DNA from: Nitrospirota bacterium
GTDB taxonomy: Bacteria; Nitrospirota; Nitrospiria; Nitrospirales; UBA8639
Assembly (NCBI GenBank): GCA_003695915.1
Contig: RFGF01000014.1
Span: 58,598 to 122,597, forward strand
Reading direction: 5' to 3'
DNA length: 64,000 bases
A model generated the notes under the pieces. It made no database searches and was not told where the DNA came from. It saw nothing but the letters and a program-made list of their open reading frames with translations. A program made the translations under genes and the position numbers. Below are positions 8,747 through 18,385 of the stretch, in pieces; the first letter of the stretch is position 1; the number at the start of each line of letters is the position of its first letter.

Positions 8747-10062
8747 CACCAGCAGATTCCTTCGTATCCGGAAGGCATTCCTGTCAACTGCGGACGGATG
8801 CGCACCAGATCGTACACTGGCTTGTCTCCGAGAAAGGGCTTGACGTCCCGGTCGAAATCCGCCAGGGCCTTGGCCACCACAAGCAGGTCCGATGATTGGA
8901 TCACATCGGGCAAATTATCGGATACCAGTGTCGCGATATGGGGAATTTCACGCTGAATATAGTCTTTATTGGCCCCGTGCAATTTGGCCAGATACACTTC
9001 CGGATCATAGATCCGCACATCGAACCCTTTGCCGATCAGCTGTTCAATTAAGACCACCGTGGGCGACTCCCGCAAATCATCGGTGCCCTCTTTGAAGCTC
9101 AAGCCCAAAACTCCGACTTTTTTCACCCGCTTCCGGACGAGATAATCCACGGCACGCTGGATATGCAGGCGATTGCTTTCCAGGATCGAACCGAGCACCG
9201 GAGCATAGACGTCGACATCCCGAGCTTTATAGACCAACGCCCGCAAATCCTTCGGCAAGCACGATCCCCCGAAGCCAAATCCCGGCTTGAGATACGCCGG
9301 TGAAACGTTCAATTTCGTATCCATACAGAACAGTCGCATGACCTCGTAACTATCCACGCCGATGGCCTTGCAAATCGTCCCGATTTCGTTGGCAAAGGCC
9401 ACTTTCAACGCATGGAAGGTATTGGACACATATTTCATCATTTCCGCAATCTCGTAGCTGACATATTCGATCGGAGCCGGAATGCTCTCATAGAGCTCTG
9501 CTGCCGTGGACGCCCCACGAGCTGTCTGATGGCCGATGATGGTCAAGGGGGGATGATAAAAATCGTGGACGCTGGTCCCTTCTCGTAAAAATTCGGGATT
9601 GAAGCAGACATCGAAATCGATGTGAGCTTGTTTGCCGGAGGCTTCCTCCAACACCGGTATGATCACCGTTCGGGTCGTTTGCGGGAGCACCGTGCTCCGA
9701 TAAATGAAACAATGATAGCTCTCCTTTTCCTTGAGGCTGACACCGATTTCCTGGCTGACCTGCTTGATGTGCGAGAGATCCAATGAACCGTTCGCCTGTG
9801 AGGGCGTTCCGACGCAGATCAAGCTCACAGTTGTGGATTGAATCGCTTCCGATACGTCAGTGGTTGCAGAAAGCCGCCCTTGATTGCGCCCTGCCCGGAT
9901 CAACTCCGGCAATCCCTTTTCAATGATGGGACATTGGCCCTCATTCAGCAGGGATACTTTCAGCTCGTTGACATCCACGCCGATGACTTCGTGACCCTCC
10001 CGACTCAAACAGGCCGCCGTCACGCACCCAACATAGCCTAGGCCGAAGATACTGATGCGCAT
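8746..10062 (-). CDS. algD: GDP-mannose 6-dehydrogenase
   Basis: Oxidises GDP-mannose to GDP-mannuronate with two NAD+ in the cytoplasm. The 438-residue protein is collinear with Pseudomonas AlgD: Rossmann motif GLGYVGCVTA at residues 7-16, the catalytic cysteine in FGGSCLPKD at exactly residue 268, the GTDDLRESP motif in the C-terminal domain, and the same five-residue ending EGICW. Those details favour AlgD over UDP-glucose dehydrogenase, although the substrate is still an inference. A GAGGAG Shine-Dalgarno lies 7 bases before the ATG. No other alginate gene is present, so the uronic acid is probably one residue of a heteropolymer. It is the first gene of the run to 6249 and is preceded by a 367-base gap that may hold its promoter. 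Confidence 0.88.
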   Translation of the reverse strand: MRISIFGLGYVGCVTAACLSREGHEVIGVDVNELKVSLLNEGQCPIIEKGLPELIRAGRNQGRLSATTDVSEAIQSTTVSLICVGTPSQANGSLDLSHIKQVSQEIGVSLKEKESYHCFIYRSTVLPQTTRTVIIPVLEEASGKQAHIDFDVCFNPEFLREGTSVHDFYHPPLTIIGHQTARGASTAAELYESIPAPIEYVSYEIAEMMKYVSNTFHALKVAFANEIGTICKAIGVDSYEVMRLFCMDTKLNVSPAYLKPGFGFGGSCLPKDLRALVYKARDVDVYAPVLGSILESNRLHIQRAVDYLVRKRVKKVGVLGLSFKEGTDDLRESPTVVLIEQLIGKGFDVRIYDPEVYLAKLHGANKDYIQREIPHIATLVSDNLPDVIQSSDLLVVAKALADFDRDVKPFLGDKPVYDLVRIRPQLTGMPSGYEGICW

Positions 10063-10429
10063 GATCGTCTCCTCTGTCGATCGAAAATAGTAATCATTGA
10101 ATCCCGTGATCGGTCATACCATCGATGATCGCTGGTCTCTTTATGATGGAGAGTGCTCCGATTGGACCTCGACTCGGTTCGGGAATACCGGCTCTTTCTC
10201 GACATGGCCAAAATCGGGACTGTCGAGACTTCGACGAGTTCCAGGTTGGTCGAATGGTTTCTCCCTCCTTCATCAAAATCCCTCGCAGATTGAGATCGGG
10301 CATTCTATCAAGATTCTTAACGTAGAACAGCGTTTCCGAATGATAAGGCAGGTTTTCCATCGAGATCCTGCGCTCTGACCCATTCAACTTCGATGCCATC
10401 GTTGCCGATGCGCCGAATCGCTAACCATT
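10063..10429. other. Intergenic stretch upstream of algD
   Basis: A 367-base gap between the GT4 gene and the dehydrogenase. Short open frames exist on both strands, but none has convincing protein features or a clear ribosome binding site. The likely content is a transcription start for the dehydrogenase operon. No clear -35/-10 pair, operator or terminator stands out by eye. Confidence 0.4.
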
Positions 10430-11632
10430 CTATGCATGGGCTTGTCTCGCCGAAGCAAACAGTTCTCGAATCCTCTGCCCTACCCGATCCCATGTCTGCT
10501 CTTGTCCGAGCCGGCTGATCGCCTGACGATCCCACTCGCGCATGAGTGCGTCCCTCATTGCCGAAGCAAAGGCTCGGGCTGAGCGGGGTACCAGCACCCC
10601 CATCGACGGCGAATGCAAAATCTCCGGCATCCCTCCGACTGGACTGGCCAAGACCGGCGTCCCGCAGGCCAAGGCTTCCTTCACCACATTGGGACATCCC
10701 TCACGCTGCGAAGCCAGGCAAAAGAGATCCGCCGCGTTGTACCAGAGCACCAATTCATGATGCGGAAGCGAGCCGACAAGGCGCACCGAATCTTCGAGCG
10801 CGAAGTCGCGAATCTTGCGTTCGAGAGCGATTCGATCAGGGCCTTCGCCGATGAGATACAGCAACGGTTCTTTGCCGGTACCTGTCTTGATCGCCTCTGT
10901 CTCGCGAAAATGGTGCATAGCCTCGATGAGCACATCCATGCCCTTGTGTGCAGCTAAATTTCCAACGGAAAGAATCATTGGACGATTCTTCGGCACCCCG
11001 AGCTTTGCCCGCGCTTCCTCCCGAGGCATGGCGTAAAACTTGTGCGGATCGATACCGTTGGGGATGACAGCAATCTTCTCGCGCGCCACCCCGAGTTCCG
11101 CCACCCGTTCGGCGAGCGCCTGCGAGACCGCCACGACATGCCTGGCAATTCGCAACGCCCATCGGACCCACGGTTTGATTACGGGCAGCTGCGCCGATAC
11201 ATTGATATCGCTTCCACGCACCGTGAGAATCAACGGCACACCGATCATCCGGCTGAGCAACGCCGCCGCGACCCCGTCGGGATAGGCAAAATGGGCATCG
11301 ATGAGATCGATCGGGGCTGACCGGGTAACAGCGCGCATGGCGGGAACAGAGCATAGACCCATAGAGAGGCCATAGAACGTCATGCCGATCTTGGGGGTCA
11401 TAAAATACCGGGGATGATAAACATCGAATCCCTCGATCCGTTCCATGCGAGGAACGCGAGCAAACGCCCGACGCCATCCGACGGCAATCGATGGATAATA
11501 CGGCACCGGGGCCATGACGTCGAGCCGCAGATTCGGGCTGCCCGCGACAGCCCGCATCCGCTCCAACACGAAGATGCCGCGCGTCGGCCACACCGAAGAG
11601 GGGAACAAGGACGTAAAGACCAAAACATTCAC
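10430..11632 (-). CDS. GT4 glycosyltransferase
   Basis: A 400-residue GT-B enzyme. N-terminal FTSLFPSSVWPTRGIFV with the DAHFAYPDGVAA acceptor-domain motif near residue 112, then VAVSQALAERV, VIPNGIDPHKF, ILSVGNLAAHKGMDVLIEA, LYLIGEGPDR and the E-x7-E region EGCPNVVKEALACG. This arrangement is typical of GT4 enzymes of capsule and exopolysaccharide loci. The gene begins 9 bases after the end of the amidotransferase gene, so it is probably in the same transcript. Acceptor and donor are not predictable. Confidence 0.9.
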   Translation of the reverse strand: MNVLVFTSLFPSSVWPTRGIFVLERMRAVAGSPNLRLDVMAPVPYYPSIAVGWRRAFARVPRMERIEGFDVYHPRYFMTPKIGMTFYGLSMGLCSVPAMRAVTRSAPIDLIDAHFAYPDGVAAALLSRMIGVPLILTVRGSDINVSAQLPVIKPWVRWALRIARHVVAVSQALAERVAELGVAREKIAVIPNGIDPHKFYAMPREEARAKLGVPKNRPMILSVGNLAAHKGMDVLIEAMHHFRETEAIKTGTGKEPLLYLIGEGPDRIALERKIRDFALEDSVRLVGSLPHHELVLWYNAADLFCLASQREGCPNVVKEALACGTPVLASPVGGMPEILHSPSMGVLVPRSARAFASAMRDALMREWDRQAISRLGQEQTWDRVGQRIRELFASARQAHA

Positions 11633-11641
11633 GCGAAATTT

Positions 11642-13543
11642 TTAGCCCGACGCTACGGAGTCGGCGCGATGCCAGCGATTGTGCCACAGTTGGAACATCA
11701 GCATGATCCAAAGCGGCGTACTGCGGTCACGAATACCTTTTTGGTGCTCGTTCCACCATTGTAGAACGGTTTGAGGATTAACAAAAGGTTGGTCTTGCGA
11801 TGAAAACAAGATGTCCTGCGCCAATGGTTTCAAATCGCCCCGTAACCATTCCGCCAAGGGAATGGCGAATCCCATTTTCGGTCGCCGCAGAATGTTGTCC
11901 GGCAAAATCCGTTTCAGCGTTTCTTTAAAGACATATTTGCCTTCGCCGCGATGCAACTTGAGGTGCCACGGTATCCGGGCTGCACATTCCATGAGATGAT
12001 GATCCAACAACGGAGCACGGACTTCCAGCGAATGCGCCATGCTCGCCCGATCGACTTTGACGAGAATATCATCGGTCAAATATGTCTTGATGTCGAGGTA
12101 CAGGATCCGGGACATCGCATCGAGGTGGGAATGTTTCCGATAATAGGTCTCGAAGAGATCCTGTGTTCGATAATCGCCTAAGGCTCGAAGGACATCGCCG
12201 TGCAGGAGCTGGCTCTTCATTTCCGGGGACATCCCGGAGACGGAACGAAAATACCCTTCCACATGGGAGCAGGCCAAACTTTCGAACGTCGCCTTCGCGC
12301 GAAACACGCGTGGCGCCCAATCTAACTTCGGATAGAGATGCGCGAGTGGGCGAAAGACCCATTGCCGAAGCACAGGGGGAACCCATCGCCGCAAGGCCTC
12401 TTCGCGAGCATCGAACCGATAGCGCCGATAGCCAGCAAAATTCTCATCGCCGCCATCCCCAGACAACGCCACCGTGACGCATTGGCGGGCGGCTTGCGAG
12501 ACATAAAAGGTAGGAACCGCCGAGGAATCGGCGAATGGCTCGTCATAAAACCAGGCCAACTCTTCGACCACCTTCGCGGCGTCCGGGCGCACGACGCGCT
12601 CCGTATGGTCCGTATGGAACCACTCGGCCACCGTGCGCGCATAGGCCAATTCATTGAATCGTTCCTCTTCGAACCCGATCGAGGCCGTTCGAACGGGATG
12701 ATCGAGGATGTGGCTCATGACGCCTACGACCGCCGACGAATCGAGTCCCCCGGAAAGAAACGCACCGAGCGGAACATCGCTGATCAGCCGCGCTTTGACG
12801 GCATCGGTCAGGACCGCATCGAGACGCTCGGTCCATTGCGGAAGCGCCAACCGATCGTCAGGGTCAAATTCCAGATCCCAGTATTGCTGCTCCACCAGAC
12901 TGCCTTCTTCGGAACAGACCAACACATGACCGGGGCGTACCTTGCGAATCCCCTTATAAATGCTCTTGGGAGCCGGCACGTACAAGAGCGAGAAATAATC
13001 GGACAGGGCTTCGAAATCGACCTCCCGGGGAATGCCCGGGACGGCCAAAAGGGCTTTGATTTCCGAACCGAAGACCACGCGATCGGCATCCAAATAATAA
13101 TACAAGGGTTTTTTCCCGACACGGTCGCGGGCCAAAATCAATTGGTGCCTCCGCTGGTCCCACAGAGCGATCGCAAACATTCCCCGCAAGCGCGGAAAGC
13201 ACTGAAGTCCGTATTCTTCGTAGGCATGGACCAAGACCTCGGTATCCGACCGCGTTTTGAACCGATGACCCTTGGATTCCAGTTCATGGTGCAACTCGAG
13301 AAAATTGTAAATTTCGCCATTGAAGGCGACCCAGATCGTCCGATCCTCATTGGGCATCGGCTGATGTCCGCCTTCGAGATCGATGATGGATAGACGCCGA
13401 TGGCCTAGTCCCACGGGCCCATGCACAAACACGCCTTCTTCATCGGGTCCGCGATGAATCAACCGGTCGGCCATTGCCTTGATCAGCTCGGGCCGAACCG
13501 CCTCACCGGTACCGCGATTCCATACCCCGCAAATGCCGCACAT
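11642..13543 (-). CDS. Glutamine-dependent AsnB-type amidotransferase, XrtA-associated (TIGR03108-like)
   Basis: A 633-residue protein with a complete class II glutaminase domain: Cys2 (start MCGICG), Arg in LGHRRLS near residue 50, NGEIYN at 75-80 and SDTE near 99. The synthetase domain has PP-loop SGGLDSS at 264-270 and SGDGGDENFAGY. It transfers ammonia from glutamine to an ATP-activated carboxylate. In exopolysaccharide loci the acceptor is likely a uronic acid or an amino-acid substituent rather than free aspartate; WbpS of Pseudomonas aeruginosa is a known precedent for amidating sugar acids. The family is a regular member of exosortase A gene clusters. It lies 2 bases after the TIGR03088-like transferase gene. 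Confidence 0.9.
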   Translation of the reverse strand: MCGICGVWNRGTGEAVRPELIKAMADRLIHRGPDEEGVFVHGPVGLGHRRLSIIDLEGGHQPMPNEDRTIWVAFNGEIYNFLELHHELESKGHRFKTRSDTEVLVHAYEEYGLQCFPRLRGMFAIALWDQRRHQLILARDRVGKKPLYYYLDADRVVFGSEIKALLAVPGIPREVDFEALSDYFSLLYVPAPKSIYKGIRKVRPGHVLVCSEEGSLVEQQYWDLEFDPDDRLALPQWTERLDAVLTDAVKARLISDVPLGAFLSGGLDSSAVVGVMSHILDHPVRTASIGFEEERFNELAYARTVAEWFHTDHTERVVRPDAAKVVEELAWFYDEPFADSSAVPTFYVSQAARQCVTVALSGDGGDENFAGYRRYRFDAREEALRRWVPPVLRQWVFRPLAHLYPKLDWAPRVFRAKATFESLACSHVEGYFRSVSGMSPEMKSQLLHGDVLRALGDYRTQDLFETYYRKHSHLDAMSRILYLDIKTYLTDDILVKVDRASMAHSLEVRAPLLDHHLMECAARIPWHLKLHRGEGKYVFKETLKRILPDNILRRPKMGFAIPLAEWLRGDLKPLAQDILFSSQDQPFVNPQTVLQWWNEHQKGIRDRSTPLWIMLMFQLWHNRWHRADSVASG

Positions 13544-13545
13544 CG

Positions 13546-14688
13546 CTAGGCCTTATTCCTGAGAGAAGATGAACGAGACAATAAGCTGTGTTGTCGAGCC
13601 TGATCCAAATAGAGACGCTCGTAGCCGGCAATCATGTGATCGAGGCCAAACCGCCTGCGAGCCCGGCCAGCACCTTGTTCGCCATGGACCGCCCTCAACC
13701 GTGGATCATCATGATATCGCCTGATCGCATGGACCAACGCTTCGAGATCATCCACCGGAATGAGCAATCCCGTCTCTTCATGTTTGACGAGCTCGGGGTT
13801 TCCTCCCACGTTCGTAGCCACGACCGGCAGGCCCGAAGCCATGGCTTCCAGAATGGTATTGGAAAGACCTTCCCGAAGCGACGGGAGCACAAAGATATCC
13901 ATATGATGATACCATGGTGCGGAATGCTGCTGCTCGCCAACGAGATCGACCGACTCGGTCAGGTCCAACTCATCGACCAGCGATTCCAATTGGGCTCTCG
14001 AGGGACCGTCCCCGACAATCAGCAGTTTCACATCCACGCCCTGCTCACGAAGCGTTTTGACGGCCCGAATCAAGATGGTCTGATGCTTGATCGGATCCAG
14101 TCGGGCCACGGTCCCCACCACGAGCGGTTCTCCACCCGACGCGGGCCGCGGATGAAACCGATCGAGATCGACTCCATTGTACAGACAGAGAAGTTTTCGG
14201 CTCGGAATGCCGACATCTGAACGTAACCAATCGCATAAATCTTGTGAAACCGCCACAAAGTGATCGATCCAAGGGGCGAGCAGTCTGCGCACGACTCGGC
14301 GCAGCGCCCGTCGTCCATCTGGATCGCTCGCATCGCGTCCGTGTTCGCCGTGAATGATGACCGGCACGCCTGCCAACCGTGCAGGCAGAATCGCATCGAG
14401 TGCACCCCAGTTGCGCGTATGCACGATGTCCACATGCTGCGTCCGAAACACTCGATACAAACGCCGAAAGATTCCCCAATCGAGACCAGCCCGCTTGTGC
14501 AAGGCATGAATCACGACATCCGGCCTTCGGATCTGCTTCGCACTGGCTCCGGAGCGCTGCAGGCAGCAGACGCTGTGGCGAAATTTCGTCGGATCGGACC
14601 GATTGATCACATTGACCACGCCGTTTTCCAGCCCGCCTTTCTCGAAGGACGTCAAGACGTGCATGATATGCAATCGACGTTCTGGCAT
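13546..14688 (-). CDS. GT4 glycosyltransferase, XrtA/EpsH-associated type (TIGR03088-like)
   Basis: A 380-residue GT-B enzyme. The N-terminus HVLTSFEKGGLENGVVNVIN, the HALHKRAGLDW and HTRNWGALDAILPARLAGVP segments, and GEHGRDASDPDG near residue 118 match the second signature sugar transferase of exosortase A loci closely. The donor half has LYNGVDLDRFHP, VVGTVARLDPIKHQ, LIVGDGPSRAQLE and PSLREGLSNTILEAMASGLP. It begins 15 bases after the flippase gene and ends 2 bases before the amidotransferase, forming one transcription unit. The sugar is unknown. Confidence 0.92.
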   Translation of the reverse strand: MPERRLHIMHVLTSFEKGGLENGVVNVINRSDPTKFRHSVCCLQRSGASAKQIRRPDVVIHALHKRAGLDWGIFRRLYRVFRTQHVDIVHTRNWGALDAILPARLAGVPVIIHGEHGRDASDPDGRRALRRVVRRLLAPWIDHFVAVSQDLCDWLRSDVGIPSRKLLCLYNGVDLDRFHPRPASGGEPLVVGTVARLDPIKHQTILIRAVKTLREQGVDVKLLIVGDGPSRAQLESLVDELDLTESVDLVGEQQHSAPWYHHMDIFVLPSLREGLSNTILEAMASGLPVVATNVGGNPELVKHEETGLLIPVDDLEALVHAIRRYHDDPRLRAVHGEQGAGRARRRFGLDHMIAGYERLYLDQARQHSLLSRSSSLRNKA

Positions 14689-14703
14689 GAACGTTTCGCG
14701 ACC

Positions 14704-16224
14704 TCAGGAATGGAGATGATAGGAGAGGCGCCGGCGAATCCGCAGTCCATAAGCAAGAATTTCGTCGTGCACCTCGCGCGAAGCCCGATGAAGATTCCAG
14801 GACTTCAGAACATAAAACACCGTACCATATGACAAGACCCCGACACCGACCATCAGGAGCAACTGTATGATCGATGTCCATTCGCCAGCCTGCCGCATGA
14901 GCGCCTTGACCAGAAGCACGGCCGTGGCCATCGCGGTGCAAGCCAGCGAAGGAGGCAATAGCACCGCCAAGTATTCGCTGAACCGAAACCGGATCAATCG
15001 TTGGGCCAACACGAGCAACAGGAACCAGAGAAGAAACGCTCCACAGCTCACCGCCAGCGCTATTCCCTCCAATCCCCACAGGCTCCCAACCAGAACACCG
15101 CAGGTCATGACCCCGATCCCCAGTAACTGGCGTTTGAGCTCGGCACCCACATATCCCAAGGCGGTAATGGCCGACACCGCAATGGGCTCCAATGCCAATG
15201 CCACCCCGGCTAACGCCATCAATTGCAAGGGACGTGCGGCCGGCAACCATTTTTCACCGTACAGGACTTCGATGGCCTGCGGGGCGACCAGCATTATTCC
15301 CACAGCCATAGGCGCACACAGCCAAGCCGTATAGGAGGTCGCTTTGAGAAATCCATGGCGCAAGTCATCTAGCCGGGATTGTGCCTCGGAAAACGCCGAA
15401 AACAAAACCAGGTTCACGGCATTGGTGACCTTGTGTAAGGGAAATGTCATCAAATAATAGGCCCGATGGTAAAAGCCCAACTGGGCTGCACCTAAGAGCC
15501 GACCGACCAGCACGTAATCGATGTTGGTCGACAGATCATTGCAGATATTCACTCCCACCATCTTGGAGGCATACGGCAAGACACTCCGGACAACAGACCA
15601 TCGAAAGCGAAGCGACGGACACCAGCGCGTATGGTACAGCAAATACGCGAGATTCAGGAAATGACCGCTCAAGCGCCCGATGACCAAACTCCAGACCCCC
15701 AGACCATTCCACGCCCCGGTGATGGCGACGACCCCGCCTCCGAATTGTTGGAGCATGGTCCCGATACCAGGCGTGCGAAAATCGATGGCTTTCCGAAGCT
15801 TGGCAGTCGGAATGGCAATCGAGGGGAGAAACAGGAGATACAGAGCCAGCACAGGCAGGACGCGGCCGGCCATTTCGTTGTGAAAAAACTCGGCGACCCA
15901 CGGAGACAAGGCCATCAATCCCGCACACATCGCGCCACCCAAGACCATCATCGCCAGCCAGACACTCTGATAATGATCCTCCTCGATCGACGGGCATTGA
16001 ATGAGCGCGGCCACGAACCCCGAGCTCACAACGGTGCTCCCGATTTCCAAAAAGAGAATGAGCGCCGCCAAGATACCGAAATCTTCCGGATCGAGAAGGC
16101 GAGCTAACACGATCCCCATGACAAACGTGACCAGTTGTCCCCCGATGCTGGTCAGGCCTGACCAGAACACGCCCCATTTCGTACGGCTTTCCAAATTACC
16201 TGTCATTTCCAAATTACCTTTCAT
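14704..16224 (-). CDS. Polysaccharide flippase (Wzx/WzxC type, MOP superfamily)
   Basis: A 506-residue integral membrane protein with about 12-14 hydrophobic segments, starting TKWGVFWSGLTSIGGQLVTF and containing the LARLLDPEDFGILAAL motif diagnostic of MOP-family polysaccharide exporters near residue 45. It would flip the lipid-linked repeat unit to the periplasmic face of the inner membrane. Two in-frame ATGs exist because an 18-base unit is tandemly duplicated across the start (16188-16223), giving MKGNLE followed by MTGNLE. The outer ATG overlaps the stop of the GT-C gene by 4 bases. A second, unrelated flippase is at 28.7-30.2 kb. Confidence 0.9.
   Translation of the reverse strand: MKGNLEMTGNLESRTKWGVFWSGLTSIGGQLVTFVMGIVLARLLDPEDFGILAALILFLEIGSTVVSSGFVAALIQCPSIEEDHYQSVWLAMMVLGGAMCAGLMALSPWVAEFFHNEMAGRVLPVLALYLLFLPSIAIPTAKLRKAIDFRTPGIGTMLQQFGGGVVAITGAWNGLGVWSLVIGRLSGHFLNLAYLLYHTRWCPSLRFRWSVVRSVLPYASKMVGVNICNDLSTNIDYVLVGRLLGAAQLGFYHRAYYLMTFPLHKVTNAVNLVLFSAFSEAQSRLDDLRHGFLKATSYTAWLCAPMAVGIMLVAPQAIEVLYGEKWLPAARPLQLMALAGVALALEPIAVSAITALGYVGAELKRQLLGIGVMTCGVLVGSLWGLEGIALAVSCGAFLLWFLLLVLAQRLIRFRFSEYLAVLLPPSLACTAMATAVLLVKALMRQAGEWTSIIQLLLMVGVGVLSYGTVFYVLKSWNLHRASREVHDEILAYGLRIRRRLSYHLHS
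16188..16223 (-). repeat. 18-base tandem duplication spanning a start codon
   Basis: Two adjacent units, tttccaaattacctgtca (16188-16205) and tttccaaattacctttca (16206-16223) on the plus strand, match at 17 of 18 positions. Each unit together with the next base carries one ATG of the flippase gene, so the N-terminus reads MKGNLE-MTGNLE. The duplication is in frame and creates the ATGA overlap with the upstream gene. Confidence 0.9.
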
Positions 16225-18227
16225 CGTTTCGGCCCCAATCGAAAGACCTGCGTCTTTCCGTCACGGCCGGTAAATTCGGCACACCGGCACAGTCGCAAGG
16301 AGGTCGGAAGGAGTTGCTCGACGAGTTCCGGCTCCTCGCTCGATGTGATCAACCACATCGTGCGATCGGGATATCGGGAGCGCAAGGCTTCCAGATCGGC
16401 AGCACTTCCGAGTACCCGTGCGCCCACATAGAGGTCGATCAATGCCCCATCGACTTTCCGGCAGTACGAATACGCCGCCTTCACCGGTCGCAACCAATAA
16501 TCGACATGGCCCACGTAATAGGCCTGTTGAAAGACGTCCATGGCCACCACGAGATCGTCAGGGCCTCGATGTCGGCGGACATACTGTCCAGGGTTTCGGT
16601 GGTCGGGATGAGAGGGATAGCCATGAAAGGCACGAGGACTCGATTCGCCATAATCCAAGGTTGCCATATGCCACGCCGCCCAGAGATTGTGCTGGCTCCC
16701 GATCGGTGTACCGAGGAGGAGCACTCCCATAACCACGATTGTCCCTCTCGCAACGACCTGCGGACCGACGATCGTGTACCCGTACCGGCTGACCCACCAA
16801 CGGAGAATAAGCGCGAGGAGCATGACTGCCCAGGCGGCAAGCATCAAAAAGAAAGGATACACCGGCAGGCTATAGCGCACGGCGATCCACTCGCGCATCA
16901 GACCGAGCACGCCGAGCGGTACCCAGAACCAAAGCACCACCAACAGACGAGGTTGGGCGCGAAACCAGCCGCGATGACGGATCACCAGCCAACCGGCCGT
17001 TGCACCGACGACCAATACGGCAAGCACTGGAAATGTCTCGAGATACACCAGATAATGCAGGGCTGGAAAATACAAAGCATCTTTAAGTGCGCGGGCAACA
17101 ATTTGCAGGGGTGAGGAGACTCCTCCCATTCCGCCGCGCCACACAAGAAGCGCGTAACCCATCCATGCACTAAAGATTCCGATCACGATGATCAACAGCG
17201 TTTGAACATAACGCAAGCGAACGAGAGACCATAAAGATCTCCCCCACCAAACGGCACAAGCAAACCCGGTCCACAGCACAAGCCCGAACAGATTGGCCAC
17301 AGCGAACGCGACGATCGCGGTCCCTAAGATCCAGGCTTTCCAATCGAGACCTTCATCGCTCCTCCAGTAGGCATAGGCGATCCAAAGCGCACAGAGACTC
17401 ACAATGGTCATGCCGAGCCACAGTGCAGGTTGCTGGGTCAGCATATCCCCGAGCATCCAAAATTTCGGATGAAAAGCAAAGGGAACGAATCGGGACAGCA
17501 CGCCCGATATCCCATCCTCTGTCACAGCCGGAGTGGCTTGCGTTAAAGGCGAAACGATCATCGTCATGCGCCGAACCCATATCCAGACGAACAACAACCC
17601 TGCCGATATCCCGATCACGGAAATCCATGACGACCATGGCCACTTTCCCAATCTGAACAGCGCCGCAATGAGCCACATCCCAATCAACAGCACGGCAAGC
17701 TCATGACTGGCGATCGCCACGAGCATGGCGAACACGGCTAGCCACCGATACCGTCGCTCCTGTCCCAAAAACCCGCGATCGAACCACCACAGGGCATAGA
17801 GGCCTGCGGTGAGAAACAAGCCATACATTCTGGCTTCCCGCGAAAGATCGACATGCCAAGCCGACACCACCAAAAGCCACGCCGCCAATGTTCCACCGAG
17901 CAGCCCTAAATACCGTCGTGACAATCCATAAAAGGCCGGGACAGCCAACAGGCCCATCAAGGCGCTGGGCAGCCGAAGGGCCCACTCATCGAGACCCCAA
18001 ATCCTCGCAACGCCGGCGGCCAGATATGAATACACCATGCCTCGCCAATAGGGCATCCCGCTCGGCATATGAGGATAGCCATCGGCCAGAATCGCTCGGA
18101 CGGCCAAAGCCGTGTGTTCTTCATCGCCGTAAAGGCTCAGATAGCCGAGCGAAGGAAACCTCAACAGCGCTGCCACAAGCATCATGAGCGAGAGCTGGAC
18201 GGATGGACGGAGGATAGACCCTGTCAT
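16221..18227 (-). CDS. GT-C fold integral membrane glycosyltransferase (GT39/ArnT-like)
   Basis: A 668-residue protein with about 10-12 transmembrane segments followed by a soluble C-terminal region of about 130 residues. The first periplasmic loop holds an acidic GDEEHTAL motif near residue 35, the usual catalytic site of polyprenyl-phosphate-sugar-dependent GT-C enzymes, and further on come RLPSALMGLLAVPAFYGLSRR and SREARMYG, typical of the PMT/ArnT group. It would transfer a sugar from a polyprenyl phosphate on the outer face of the inner membrane. The two GT2 proteins nearby could supply such a donor. Since no Wzy polymerase was recognised, a role in polymerisation or chain modification cannot be excluded. 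Confidence 0.8.
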   Translation of the reverse strand: MTGSILRPSVQLSLMMLVAALLRFPSLGYLSLYGDEEHTALAVRAILADGYPHMPSGMPYWRGMVYSYLAAGVARIWGLDEWALRLPSALMGLLAVPAFYGLSRRYLGLLGGTLAAWLLVVSAWHVDLSREARMYGLFLTAGLYALWWFDRGFLGQERRYRWLAVFAMLVAIASHELAVLLIGMWLIAALFRLGKWPWSSWISVIGISAGLLFVWIWVRRMTMIVSPLTQATPAVTEDGISGVLSRFVPFAFHPKFWMLGDMLTQQPALWLGMTIVSLCALWIAYAYWRSDEGLDWKAWILGTAIVAFAVANLFGLVLWTGFACAVWWGRSLWSLVRLRYVQTLLIIVIGIFSAWMGYALLVWRGGMGGVSSPLQIVARALKDALYFPALHYLVYLETFPVLAVLVVGATAGWLVIRHRGWFRAQPRLLVVLWFWVPLGVLGLMREWIAVRYSLPVYPFFLMLAAWAVMLLALILRWWVSRYGYTIVGPQVVARGTIVVMGVLLLGTPIGSQHNLWAAWHMATLDYGESSPRAFHGYPSHPDHRNPGQYVRRHRGPDDLVVAMDVFQQAYYVGHVDYWLRPVKAAYSYCRKVDGALIDLYVGARVLGSAADLEALRSRYPDRTMWLITSSEEPELVEQLLPTSLRLCRCAEFTGRDGKTQVFRLGPKR

Positions 18228-18385
18228 GCTTGGATTCCTATCTTCCGATCCCTGAGATGAGGCAGCGGATCGCCAGCCAGAAAGTGGTCAACGTGGTTGG
18301 CAAACGCGTGGATAATGGATGACGGCAAGTCTGAACGCGTTCGAAAAGACTGCATCCAAACGAATCCCTGAATCGTCGGTATGTT

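Noticed and set aside
10094..10399. Minus-strand 101-codon frame in the gap before algD
   Set aside because: No domain, no ribosome binding site and an unremarkable composition; treated as non-coding.
12338..13393. Plus-strand open frame of 351 codons
   Set aside because: It lies opposite the AsnB-type gene at 11642-13543, which has all catalytic motifs; the plus-strand reading has none.
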